Assembly: GCF_007004725.1 (NCBI RefSeq)
Contig: NZ_ML660169.1
Location: 1-64,000 of the forward strand
Source of the DNA: Aliikangiella coralliicola
Lineage (GTDB): Bacteria > Pseudomonadota > Gammaproteobacteria > Enterobacterales > Kangiellaceae
DNA length: 64,000 bases
Reading direction: 5' to 3'
Of the stretch, positions 44,336 to 54,700 are shown one piece after another. A program made the position numbers and the translations under genes. Below the pieces are notes generated by a model. That model worked only from the letters and a program-made list of their open reading frames with translations, was not told where the DNA came from and did no database searches. How positions within the stretch are numbered: the stretch's first letter is position 1; every line of letters begins with the position of its first letter.

Positions 44336-46891
44336 ATGAAGAAGTATAAAGTAATAATTATTGGTAATGGAATGGTCGGTCATAGAATCATCCAGCACCT
44401 TTCGGAATTCGATAATAAAAATATCGAAATCATAACCTTCTCTGAAGAAGAAAAACTGGCTTATGATCGAGTTCAACTCAGTAGCTATTTTTCAGGAAAA
44501 AGTGCTGATGACTTGTCACTAACTTCGTCAGACGAATACCAGCGACTCGGTATCAACTACCACTTAAGTCAAAAAGTCATCAATATTGATCGTTCCAGAA
44601 AAATGGTTTTCACCAACACGGGTCAATCATACCAGTACGATAAATTGGTGATCGCCACCGGTTCAACTCCTTTTGTTCCACCAATACCTTTGGAAAGCGA
44701 TGAGCATATCCATGTTTATCGAACTTTAAAGGATCTGGATGCCATAAAAACCTCATCTGAAGCTTCAAAATCTGGAGTAGTTATCGGTGGCGGTTTGCTG
44801 GGATTAGAAGCCGCTAACGCACTAAAGCAACTTAACTTATCAACCCACGTGGTAGAGTTCTCGACGCGCTTAATGCCCGTTCAACTTGATAAAAACGGCG
44901 GCAAGCTTCTCCGTAAAAAAATAGAGGAATTAGGCGTTGTCGTCCATACCGGTAAGAACACTAAAAAAATTGTTAGCGGCAATCAGCAGAGATATCGTCT
45001 TATATTTGCTGATGGAGATTGCCTGGAGACAGATACGATTGTTTTTTCTACAGGCATTCGCCCCCAGGATGAGTTAGCTCGATTAGCCAATCTTGAGATT
45101 GGTGAACGTGGCGGCATAGTCATAAACGATTATTGCCAGACTTCAGACGAAGATATTTACGCCATTGGCGAATGTGCTTTATGGCAAGGCAAAATTTTTG
45201 GCCTGGTAGCCCCCGGTTATAAAATGGCGATGACCGCGGCAACCCATTGTAATCAATCATTATTAGCGGCAGCGTCACAAACTGACAAGTTAAACTTGCC
45301 ATTTACCGGTGCGGATATGAGCACCAAGTTAAAGCTACTTGGCGTTGACGTTGCGAGCATCGGTGATGCGCACGCCGAACAAAATAATTCCTTGTCTTAC
45401 AGCTACAACGACGAATCGTCTGGCGTTTACAAAAAAATTGTTATTAGCGCCGATCGCAAAAAGTTATTGGGCGCGGTGCTGGTTGGCGATACTGAAGACT
45501 ATGGTAGCTGGCTACAGTTTTATATTAACCAGATGGAACTACCTCAACCGCCGGAGCAGTTGCTACTTCCGATTGATACTGATTCAGCTAACCAAAATAC
45601 GGGATCGAGTCTAACCAACCTACCTGAAACAGCACAAATATGTTCGTGTAACGACGTGTCAAAACGAAATATTGTGGACTGCATTCAGCAAGGTGCACAA
45701 GACATCGCTAGCTTGAAAGACCAGTGTAACGCCGGCACCGGCTGTGGCGGATGCACACAACTTGTCAGTCAAATTCTCGATGATGAATTGTCGAAACTGG
45801 GCGTAGAAATTAATAATCATATTTGCGCCCACTTTAGTTTTAGCCGGGCTGAGTTATTCGACATAATCAGCGTAAAAAAAATTCGTACATTCGACGCATT
45901 GATATCAGAATATGGCCAGGGTCTTGGCTGTGAAATCTGTAAGCCTGCTGTTGCTTCTATTCTTGCCTCTTTGTGGAACGAACCGGTCCTCGATAAAAAT
46001 CATATTGGTCTGCAGGATACTAATGATGCCTTTCTAGCCAATATGCAAAAAGACGGCACTTATTCCGTCGTACCGAGAGTTCCAGGCGGAGAAATTACGC
46101 CAGAAAAATTAATCGTCATTGGTCAGGTTGCCAGGGATTTTTCACTTTACACCAAAATAACCGGCGGTCAGAGAATCGACCTGTTTGGCGCTCAACTTCA
46201 CCAATTACCAATCATCTGGAAACGCTTGATCAACGCTGGTTTCGAAACTGGGCACGCGTACGGTAAAGCACTAAGAACAGTAAAGTCTTGTGTTGGCACC
46301 AGCTGGTGTCGTTTCGGCGTTCAGGACAGCACGACAATGGCAATTCTACTGGAAAAACGATACCGCGGAATTCGATCGCCACACAAAATAAAAATGGCAG
46401 TCTCCGGTTGTACCCGAGAATGTGCCGAAGCGCAAAGCAAAGATTTCGGCGTAATAGCAACAGAAAAAGGCTGGAACTTATACGTCGGCGGTAACGGTGG
46501 AATGCGACCAAGACATGCTGATCTTTTTGCCACAGATCTCAGCGATGAAACGCTAATCAGCTACATCGATCGAATCATGATTTTTTATATTCGTACTGCA
46601 GAAAAACTGCAACGAACTTCGGTTTGGCTTGAAGGTCTTGAGGGAGGTCTGGATTACCTCAAACAAGTCATCATTGAAGACAAACTATCTATCAATCAGG
46701 ACATGGAAAAGCAGATGAACTATTTAGTTAGCAGTTATCAATGCGAATGGAAGTCTACGATAGAAAATCCTGAAAAACTCAAGCGCTTTAACCATTTTAT
46801 TAATAGTAAAGAGGCAGACCCACAAGTTATTTTCGTTGAAGAACGCCAGCAAATCAGACCAGCCACCTGGGAAGAAAAAACGCCTGTGTAA
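44336..46891 (+). CDS. nirB: NAD(P)H nitrite reductase large subunit
   Basis: 851 residues from the ATG at 44336 (AAGGA before it); the frame is open upstream into cobA, but a start there is not supported. FAD/NAD domains first ('VIIIGNGMVGHRIIQHL', 'GVVIGGGLLGLEAANALK', 'DIYAIGECALW'), then two BFD-like [2Fe-2S] domains ('ICSCNDVSKRNIVDC', 'CNAGTGCGGC'), then the siroheme-[4Fe-4S] domain with C652 and C658 ('CVGTSWC') and C692 and C696 ('CTREC'). It reduces nitrite to ammonia in the cytoplasm with NirD. Length is typical. Confidence 0.97.
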   Translation: MKKYKVIIIGNGMVGHRIIQHLSEFDNKNIEIITFSEEEKLAYDRVQLSSYFSGKSADDLSLTSSDEYQRLGINYHLSQKVINIDRSRKMVFTNTGQSYQYDKLVIATGSTPFVPPIPLESDEHIHVYRTLKDLDAIKTSSEASKSGVVIGGGLLGLEAANALKQLNLSTHVVEFSTRLMPVQLDKNGGKLLRKKIEELGVVVHTGKNTKKIVSGNQQRYRLIFADGDCLETDTIVFSTGIRPQDELARLANLEIGERGGIVINDYCQTSDEDIYAIGECALWQGKIFGLVAPGYKMAMTAATHCNQSLLAAASQTDKLNLPFTGADMSTKLKLLGVDVASIGDAHAEQNNSLSYSYNDESSGVYKKIVISADRKKLLGAVLVGDTEDYGSWLQFYINQMELPQPPEQLLLPIDTDSANQNTGSSLTNLPETAQICSCNDVSKRNIVDCIQQGAQDIASLKDQCNAGTGCGGCTQLVSQILDDELSKLGVEINNHICAHFSFSRAELFDIISVKKIRTFDALISEYGQGLGCEICKPAVASILASLWNEPVLDKNHIGLQDTNDAFLANMQKDGTYSVVPRVPGGEITPEKLIVIGQVARDFSLYTKITGGQRIDLFGAQLHQLPIIWKRLINAGFETGHAYGKALRTVKSCVGTSWCRFGVQDSTTMAILLEKRYRGIRSPHKIKMAVSGCTRECAEAQSKDFGVIATEKGWNLYVGGNGGMRPRHADLFATDLSDETLISYIDRIMIFYIRTAEKLQRTSVWLEGLEGGLDYLKQVIIEDKLSINQDMEKQMNYLVSSYQCEWKSTIENPEKLKRFNHFINSKEADPQVIFVEERQQIRPATWEEKTPV

Positions 46892-46923
46892 TTCAACCCT
46901 TGATTTTAAAAGGATAACAACCG

Positions 46924-47298
46924 ATGAAAAACCAATTGCTTAATGAAATGCCATCTGAAAATCTTTGGACTGACATTTGTGACATTCAGGACATACCACC
47001 TAACACAGGCGTGTGCGCTCAACTGAACAATCAGCAGATCGCTATTTTTTATTTGCATCCAGAAAAGAAATTGAAGTCAATTGACAACTTCGATCCTATT
47101 GCTAAGGCAAGTGTTTTGTCCCGTGGCATAGTCGCGGAAATCGATGGGAAAAGAGTCGTCGCCTCACCACTTTACAAACAACACTTTTGCCTGGATAGCG
47201 GCCGCTGTTTGCAAGATGACGAAATTCAGGTAGCGACCTATCAAGTGAGGATGAAAGACAATAAAGTTCAAGCGCTGGTGATTGAAGAGGAGCAATAA
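46924..47298 (+). CDS. nirD: Nitrite reductase small subunit
   Basis: 124 residues. Rieske-like fold without the iron-binding Cys/His pairs, as usual for NirD: 'WTDICDIQDIPPNTGVCAQLNNQQIAIFYL', 'FDPIAKASVLSRGIVAEIDGKRVVASPLYKQHFCLDSGRCL'. Accessory subunit of NirB. AAGG before the ATG; narK follows after 2 bases. Confidence 0.95.
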   Translation: MKNQLLNEMPSENLWTDICDIQDIPPNTGVCAQLNNQQIAIFYLHPEKKLKSIDNFDPIAKASVLSRGIVAEIDGKRVVASPLYKQHFCLDSGRCLQDDEIQVATYQVRMKDNKVQALVIEEEQ

Positions 47299-47300
47299 AA

Positions 47301-48764
47301 ATGACGACTCGCTTTAATCTGAAAAGTTTCTCGGGGAAAATGAAAGTTTTGCACCTAAGCTGGGTCGCATTCTTTATCACTTTCTTTGTCTGGTTCAACC
47401 ATGCTCCATTACTCGGGGCCATCGCAGAATCACTTGGCTTGTCACCTGCAGAGATCAAAATTCTACTCATACTCAACGTGGCAATTGCAATTCCAGCCCG
47501 AGTCATAATCGGGATGATTACCGATCACTTCGGCCCACGAATAACTTACAGTGCTTTGCTGCTCGTCAGTAGCTTGCCTTGTTTTATGTTTGCATTTGCC
47601 GACAACTTCGAACAGGCTGCAATCGCCCGATTTTTACTGGGCTTCATCGGCGCAGGTTTTGTCATAGGTATTCGCCTGGTGAGCGAATGGTTTCCGGTTA
47701 ACGAGCTTGGTGTGGCTGAAGGAATCTATGGCGGCTGGGGCAATTTCGGCTCGGCGGCAGCGGCGATTTCTCTTCCTGGACTTGCATTAGTTTTCGGCGG
47801 CGATGACGGCTGGCGTTACGCCATTGCTTCAACCGGAATTATTTGTGCCGGATATAGCATCCTGTTTTTTACTCAAATTTCTGATACACCCAAAGGATCG
47901 ACTTACTATAAACCGAAATCAACCGGCGCTATGGAAGTAACGAGCATCGGCGATTTCTTCCTGTTACTGCTAATGAAAATTCCGATGTACCTGGTGATGG
48001 GTTTATTAGTCTGGAAATTATCTGCCAGCGAAGCTCAACTACTATCGGAAAGTCAATCCCAACTTATTTATGCGGGATTAATCATGCTTTACCTGTTTGA
48101 AGTTTACCAATGTTATCGAGTCAACCGCGACATTTTTAATCAACCTGTTGCGGAAGCCCACCAATATCAATTTAAACAGGTTGCGATTCTCAATTTACTA
48201 TATTTCGCCACATTCGGTTCAGAACTCGCAGTAGTCTCTATGTTGCCGCTCTATTTTTCGGAAGTGTTTGATTTAAGCATGGTCACGGCAGGGTTATTAG
48301 CATCGAGTTATGCATTTATGAATCTGATTTCCAGACCCGGTGGCGGCTGGATCAGTGACCGCTTTGGCCGCAAACGAAGTTTGATTATACTCACCACAGG
48401 ATTATCAGTGGGCTATCTGTTAATGTCGCTGATCACTCACCAATGGCCACTCGTTTTAGCGGTAACCGTGGCGATGCTTTGCTCCTTTTTTGTACAAGCA
48501 GGGGAAGGCGCGGTATTTGCAACTGTACCTCTGATAAAACGTCGCCTCACCGGCCAAATTGCCGGCATGACCGGTGCATATGGTAATGTTGGCGCTGTCT
48601 GTTATTTGACAGTTTTATCTTTCGTAAGTTACCAATGGTTTTTCTTGATTATTGCGGCAAGCGCCGCCGTTAGCTTAATTTGCCTGGCATTTTTACAAGA
48701 ACCCAAAGGCACCATCACTGAGATCAATGAAGATGGAACAGTGGAGTTAATCGGTGTCGGCTAA
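47301..48764 (+). CDS. narK: Nitrate/nitrite MFS transporter (NarK/NasA type)
   Basis: 487 residues, about 12 membrane helices. The nitrate-porter signatures are present: 'FFVWFNHAPLLGAI' near the start, 'GFVIGIRLVSEWFP' with the substrate-binding Arg, and 'GIYGGWGNFGSAAAAISLP' (nitrate signature in helix 5); a matching second-half motif is 'AGMTGAYGNVGAV'. Inner-membrane uptake of nitrate and perhaps nitrite. Its stop lies 11 bases inside the following kinase/phosphatase gene, so the two are coupled. Confidence 0.96.
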   Translation: MTTRFNLKSFSGKMKVLHLSWVAFFITFFVWFNHAPLLGAIAESLGLSPAEIKILLILNVAIAIPARVIIGMITDHFGPRITYSALLLVSSLPCFMFAFADNFEQAAIARFLLGFIGAGFVIGIRLVSEWFPVNELGVAEGIYGGWGNFGSAAAAISLPGLALVFGGDDGWRYAIASTGIICAGYSILFFTQISDTPKGSTYYKPKSTGAMEVTSIGDFFLLLLMKIPMYLVMGLLVWKLSASEAQLLSESQSQLIYAGLIMLYLFEVYQCYRVNRDIFNQPVAEAHQYQFKQVAILNLLYFATFGSELAVVSMLPLYFSEVFDLSMVTAGLLASSYAFMNLISRPGGGWISDRFGRKRSLIILTTGLSVGYLLMSLITHQWPLVLAVTVAMLCSFFVQAGEGAVFATVPLIKRRLTGQIAGMTGAYGNVGAVCYLTVLSFVSYQWFFLIIAASAAVSLICLAFLQEPKGTITEINEDGTVELIGVG

Positions 48765-50565
48765 ACCCCAACAATCGGCACTCATCGGGCAGGGAAATCA
48801 ACTTAAGTTGGCGTCCGGTGCGTGCTCAAACTCAGGCAAAAAATCACTCAATGAAGATGCTTTTTCTTTTAAGCAGCCTACACGATCAACAAACTCAACG
48901 AAAGGGACGGTTGCCGTGATTGCTGACGGCGTATCTTATGCATCTGAGGCAGCGAAAGCCAGTCGCTATTGTGTTAACGAATTTACTGCAGAGTATTTTC
49001 AATGCCCGCACACTTGGTCAACTCAACATGCCATCTCCCAGGTATTAGCAAAAATAAACAACAGGTTATCGGATAAAAACAACCAAACCGAGAAGACTAC
49101 ATCACGCGGTGAAAGTTTTATTTCGACCACAACTCAGCGTTCTTCGACAGGCAGTCAGTGGTTATCGACTTTAAGTGGTGTTATTTTCAAGTCTGCAACG
49201 GCACATATTTTTCACGTTGGAGATACCAATATTTGTCGTATCAGAGACAATAAGTTAACTCACCTGACTCAAAAACATAACCGGAAACTGGGTAACCATA
49301 CCAGTGTACTAACACGGGTTATCGGCGCAGATAAACACCTGAAAGTCGACTATCAGCAGATCACAATTCGCCCGGGTGACCAATTCGTTTTAACCACCGA
49401 TGGTGTGCATGAATACATTGATGAACATACACTTGTCGAGCTTTGTGGATCAAATGATAGTGTGGAAAAAATCAGCCAGAGGATCGTTCGGCAAGCCCAG
49501 CAAAATGCCAGCCAGGATGATCAAACTTGCTTGCTGGTGAGAATTGACGAGATGCCGACTTTGAAGCCCGAAGAAATTCGTCAGGAATTCGCCGATAAAG
49601 TCATTCCGCCACCATTGCAAGACGGGCAAATCCTCGACGGTTTCAAGGTTATTAGAAGTTTACACGCCAGTTCACGCTCCCACCTTTACCTGGTAAAAGA
49701 AATCCTCACTGAACGTTTTTACATGTTAAAAGCACCTTCGCTGAATTTTGAAAACGATGAAGTTTATTTACAGGGATTTATTCGCGAGGCCTGGGTTGGT
49801 GCACAGGTAAAACATCCTGCGATTATGAGAATTTATCCGCCCAAAACCGATAGCAAATTTCTTTATCATGTGTGCGAATATATTAAAGGTCATACCTTAA
49901 GACAATGGATGCACGATCACCCACACCCTTCTTGCGGGCAAGTACGACAAATACTCGAACAGATTGCCAACGCGCTAAGAATTTTTAAACGCCTGCAAAT
50001 TATTCATAGAGATCTCAAACCTGAAAACCTGATGATCGATTTGAATGGCCAGGTTAAATTGATTGACTATGGCACAGCTTCGGTAGCGGCACTCGCGGAA
50101 AACATGAATAATATTAATGAGGACTATCCGCTAGGTACTGTTAACTATATTGCGCCCGAAACATTGATCAATTTGAGTTCATCCTATCAAAGCGATCTTT
50201 TTTCTCTCGGCGTAATCGCTTACGAAATGTTGACAGGCAGGTTTCCTTATCCAACTAAAACCAGTGTTCGTTACCACGTTAATAACAAATCGCGAAGTAT
50301 CCAAAAGTGGCACTACCGAAGCGCACTGGATTTTCGTAACGATTTACCTTTCTGGTTAGATCTCGCATTGAGAAAAGCCGTTGAATCTGATCCTGAAATA
50401 CGTTATCAAGCTTATTCTGAGTTTATTACCGATATTTCTACACCGAACGAACAAGCTGAAATAGAGTATGCTCATCGGCCGTTGATTGAGCGAGAACCGG
50501 TTAAATTCTGGCAGACTGTCAGTATTCTGTTGGCATTGCTATTGATTATTTCATTAATATTCTAA
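48754..50565 (+). CDS. Fused PP2C phosphatase and Ser/Thr protein kinase
   Basis: 603 residues from a GTG start overlapping narK by 11 bases. Residues about 20-265 are a PPM/PP2C phosphatase ('LNEDAFSF', 'VAVIADGVS', 'HVGDTNICRI', 'FVLTTDGVHEYI', 'SQDDQTCLLV'), with the metal-binding Asp residues. Residues about 290-560 are a kinase: Lys326 in 'YMLKAPS', catalytic 'HRDLKPENL' (D420) and 'DYG' (D438) in place of DFG; the glycine loop is degenerate ('SLHASSRSHLYLV'). A C-terminal membrane helix (about 585-603) anchors it. Such fusions sit next to nitrate assimilation genes in several proteobacteria; the substrate is not known to me. Confidence 0.93.
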   Translation: MSAKPQQSALIGQGNQLKLASGACSNSGKKSLNEDAFSFKQPTRSTNSTKGTVAVIADGVSYASEAAKASRYCVNEFTAEYFQCPHTWSTQHAISQVLAKINNRLSDKNNQTEKTTSRGESFISTTTQRSSTGSQWLSTLSGVIFKSATAHIFHVGDTNICRIRDNKLTHLTQKHNRKLGNHTSVLTRVIGADKHLKVDYQQITIRPGDQFVLTTDGVHEYIDEHTLVELCGSNDSVEKISQRIVRQAQQNASQDDQTCLLVRIDEMPTLKPEEIRQEFADKVIPPPLQDGQILDGFKVIRSLHASSRSHLYLVKEILTERFYMLKAPSLNFENDEVYLQGFIREAWVGAQVKHPAIMRIYPPKTDSKFLYHVCEYIKGHTLRQWMHDHPHPSCGQVRQILEQIANALRIFKRLQIIHRDLKPENLMIDLNGQVKLIDYGTASVAALAENMNNINEDYPLGTVNYIAPETLINLSSSYQSDLFSLGVIAYEMLTGRFPYPTKTSVRYHVNNKSRSIQKWHYRSALDFRNDLPFWLDLALRKAVESDPEIRYQAYSEFITDISTPNEQAEIEYAHRPLIEREPVKFWQTVSILLALLLIISLIF

Positions 50566-50699
50566 ATAACCCGCCCTCCATCGCGAAATGAGGGGGCTAG
50601 CGCATTAACAAGACAATCAATTCTATGGATGAATCTGCTAAGAGTCGTATCTCGTTTTACTCAGAACAATAACGATCTAATAAAAATATAAAATTATAT

Positions 50700-50726
50700 T
50701 TAAGTCGCCTATTTTGACGCCGATAA
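50700..50726 (+). promoter_or_regulatory. Sigma-28 promoter of motY
   Basis: TTAAGTCG (50700-50707), 11-base spacer, GCCGATAA (50719-50726), ending 80 bases before the motY ATG. Confidence 0.82.
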
Positions 50727-50805
50727 ATACTACATCAACTCATCTGGCAGTCTTGTGGCTGCTTGCCTGAGTGTTCGTCAAAATTAACCAGCAGAAAAAT
50801 GTAAC

Positions 50806-51687
50806 ATGAGAACAATTCTCCTAAAACTAATCATATCTGCGAGCGTGACAGCATCGAGCTTTTGCTGTTATGCCAGTTTTAAAGCCTTTGAAGCGCCAGT
50901 GGATGAGTCTCGCTGGATTTATGACGGTACACCTCTCAGCTGTCACTTAAACCATAACATTCCATCTTACGGCGACGCCGAGTTTAAAAAAATTGCTGGA
51001 AAAGGCGAAAAACTCGCGTTTAACCTGGGCTATAAACGCCATCAAATTGCGGCTAACAAATCAGCATCTGTCCGAGCGATTGCGCCTTCGTGGCAACCAC
51101 TCCAGACCAGCCGCGAAATGGGCGAAGTGAATTTGCAGCCGGGCAAATATATTATTTCCAGCCAGGATATCGCGAGTTGGCGCCTGCTGAATGAGCTGGA
51201 AATTGGACGCTTTCCGACTTTTTTCTATCAGGACTTTAACCAGGTTCAGGATCAAGTTTCGGTTGCACTATCCTCGGTCGGCTTTCAAGCCGAGTATGAC
51301 AAGTTTCTGGATTGTCTGGCGAATCTTGTTCCTTACAAATTGAAAGAACTAACCCGGTTAACGCTTTTTTTCGATTTCGACAAATCGTTTATTCGCTCAC
51401 CATACCGGTCAAAACTTCAAGCGCTTGCTCAATACATTAAACACGACCCAAGTATTGAAGTTGTTTTGATTAGCGGTTACACCGACAGTAAAGGCTCACG
51501 TGGTTACAACCAGAAACTTTCTGAGCGTAGAGTCAACTCCGTCAAAACAGCACTATCGCTTGTTGGAGTTGAAACGGAGCGGTTCAAAATCAGAGCCTAT
51601 GGTGAGAAAAATCCGGCCGCTTCGAATCGAACGGCGAAAGGCCGCGCTAAAAACCGGCGAGTTTATATTCGTATCGCTCAAAATTAA
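50806..51687 (+). CDS. motY: Sodium-type flagellar motor protein MotY
   Basis: 293 residues. A signal peptide spans about 1-23. The N-terminal domain is MotY-specific ('SRWIYDGTPLSCHLNHNIPSYGDAEFKKIAGKGEKLAFNL'). The C-terminal OmpA-like peptidoglycan-binding domain has 'LFFDFDKSFI', 'VVLISGYTDSKGSRGYNQKLSERRVNSV' and 'IRAYGEKNPAASN'. In Vibrio, MotY with MotX forms the T-ring that places PomA/PomB stators at a polar motor, so this suggests sodium-driven rotation. It has a sigma-28 promoter and is far from the other flagellar genes, as usual for motY. Confidence 0.93.
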   Translation: MRTILLKLIISASVTASSFCCYASFKAFEAPVDESRWIYDGTPLSCHLNHNIPSYGDAEFKKIAGKGEKLAFNLGYKRHQIAANKSASVRAIAPSWQPLQTSREMGEVNLQPGKYIISSQDIASWRLLNELEIGRFPTFFYQDFNQVQDQVSVALSSVGFQAEYDKFLDCLANLVPYKLKELTRLTLFFDFDKSFIRSPYRSKLQALAQYIKHDPSIEVVLISGYTDSKGSRGYNQKLSERRVNSVKTALSLVGVETERFKIRAYGEKNPAASNRTAKGRAKNRRVYIRIAQN

Positions 51688-51758
51688 TTGAGTTGTTGAG
51701 TTTTTTATTTATCCTATTCGGTCTGGATAAATTCATGACGGTTGCCAGGTAATGTCGT

Positions 51759-54700
51759 TTAACGACTGCTGAGTTGATTTTCTTTTAAGATATCTTCTAT
51801 CGCATCACAGACCAGCGCTAATTGCCTGAGACATATATCGATATCCTGTTCTTTTACCTGGTTATGCTCAGAAAACTCACATTCAAGACGTTCACATTCC
51901 TGTTGTAATTGGCTGGCACTGATAGTCGCTGCGAGACCTTTCATCGTGTGGAAAAAACGTCCCAGTTCATCAGGCTTTTTCCTCTCAAAAAGGTCTTCCC
52001 GACGCCGCAAAGGTTGATATCTGTCGACAAACATTTTTAATACTTCATGATAAAGCTCATCGTTATTATCCATTGAAGCAAGTCCGGCTTTAAAATTAAC
52101 CGGCGAAGAATCAGATTTTTTTTCTAAACTCTCTTCCGGCAGCTGAAAACGACTTTCTTTCTCATTAACCATGGAATTCGTTAGCTCTTCTAACAACAAG
52201 CTCAACGCGCCTAATGATTGCTGCTCATTTTTAAATAACCAAGACTGCATGCATTGATACAAGGCTTCCGGCTTTATAGGTTTGGAAATATAATCATCCA
52301 TCCCCGCCGCGATGCATTTTTCTTTATCGCCGACCATAGCGTGCGCGGTCATCGCTACTATTGGTTGCTCGTCAAGCAACGATTGCTTACGAATGATCTG
52401 AGTGGTTTCTTTACCATCCAGAATCGGCATCTGCATATCCATAAAAACCATATCAAAATGCTGAATTTTAATCATTTCAATGGCTTCTTGACCATTATTC
52501 GCACATTCGACGTGCACACCAAATGCACTAATGAGTTCTTTAGCAACTTGCTGATTAATCGCGTTATCTTCTACCAGCAAAACACTTTTCGATGCCAGTT
52601 TAGCTAATATTCTTGCGCGCTCTTCACCGGAAAAACTAACATCATTCGACGATGGCTTTCTGAGATCAAGGCTAGAGAGCAAACCATCATGCAGCTCTGA
52701 CGGCGTGACTGGTTTTTCAATAATCGTATCAAAGATACGTCGATGGATAGGTTCAACGACGGTCGAAATACCCGTCATTAATAAAACATGGGTTGATGGA
52801 GCCATTATTTTTTGTCTTAAAAAGTAGCCGATATCGACAAAGTTAGACGATGGCAAAGACGCGTCCAGCATAATCAGGTTAAATTGATTAAAGTCCATTG
52901 AAGCTAACTGCAACTGCTTTGGACTAATATCAGAAGCCAAATAGGGTATTGCACAAATTCCAAAGGACTCCAACATACGAATTAACGTCACTAGCGTTTC
53001 TTTATTGTCTTCAATAACCAGGACATTTAATTGATTGAGTAGTGGTTTATCTTCAAAATAAAGTGATTGAGCACGAGAGTCGATTCCAAAACGCGCATTA
53101 AAGCTAAAAGTTGTGCCCTGATTAATTCGGCTGGCCACATGGATTTCTCCGCCCATCAAGTGAACCAACCGTCGGCTCAGTGAAAGCCCTAAACCGGTAC
53201 CACCATACTTTCTGGTGGTAGACATGTCGGCTTGAGTAAAAGGCGTAAAAATTTTCTGGATCTGTTTTTGCGTGAGCCCAATTCCCGTATCAATGACAGA
53301 AATTTTTATTTCTATTGAATTATCATTTTGAACCAGTTTATCAAAACATATTTCAATAAATCCCTGTGTGGTAAACTTGATCGCATTATTCGCCAGATTA
53401 ATGATAACCTGACGAAGTCTTAACTCATCACCAACTAATTTAAAATCGATATCTTCAAGATGAGAAACAATTAACTCAAGACCTTTTTCATTCGCCCGCG
53501 GGGAAATGACATTAATAACTTCTTTAATAACTTCCTCTAAAGAAAATGGGCGTTTTTCTAGTTCCAGTTTATCCGCCTCAATCTTTGAGTAATCAAGAAT
53601 ATCATCAATAATACGTAACAAAGCACTGGACGAGGTCTCAATTTTTGACAGGTAATCTCTTAATTTTTCATTCATAGGTACGCGTAATGCCAAACCACTT
53701 AAACCAATAATGGCATTCATTGGCGTCCTGATTTCATGACTCATGTTAGCCAGAAACTTAGACTTAAGTTCATTAGATTTAACGGCAAAGTCTTTTTCAA
53801 TCTGCGCAATTGTTTTTTCTTTATCTAACTTTTCAGCTAACGCCGACTGACGAAAAATAAAAAACAAAAATGCAAGTAACGCAATCAGGTAGAGACTGTA
53901 AGCCCACCATGAAGTCCAGGGTGCAGAATGTACTCTGATTCTAAGATAGGCAATGTTATCACTCCAAACGCCATCTTTATTACTTGCTTTAACATTAAAA
54001 GTATACCAGCCAGGATCAAGGTTAGTGTAAGTTGCTCGCCGATTGAGTGCATCGGTAAATAACCATTCTTGATCAAACCCGGCTAACTTATAAGCATATT
54101 GATTTAACTCAGGACTGGCATAATGTAAGCCGGAAAACTCTAGCGAAAAAACATTTTGTCTGTGATTAAAGTAAATATTATCTACTTCATCAATCGATTG
54201 GGTTAATGGGGAATTCGAGTCCATTGCCGAAAATACCAGCTCTTTGTTAAACAACATCAGCTTCGTTATCATGACTTTTGGCGGCTTGTCATCAAACTCT
54301 ATTTTTTCTGGGTCGAAATAGGTCAAACCGCTAACGCTTCCAAAAAACATTCCTCCTGACTTTGTTTTATATCGGGCGCGTATATAATATCCCTCCGGTA
54401 TGGTACCGTGATCGGGTCGATAGTTAGTGACTTCAAGTGTGTTTGTATTGACTTTAAATATTCCTCGCATACTGCTTGCCCAAATGTCACCTCGGTTATC
54501 TTCCAAAAGCCCGCCGACGGCGCCAGTTGCATTTTCGTCGCTGCCTCCAATCAACTCAAAAGTTAAGTCCATTTTATTTTTAGTTTTGTTGACAAAATAT
54601 ACTCGGCTAGCCCCTTTGTTGGTTCCAATCCAAAAACGATTTTTACTATCTTTTATGATTGAGTTTATGCTATTTCCAATAACCGAAGCGGTCGAATAGT

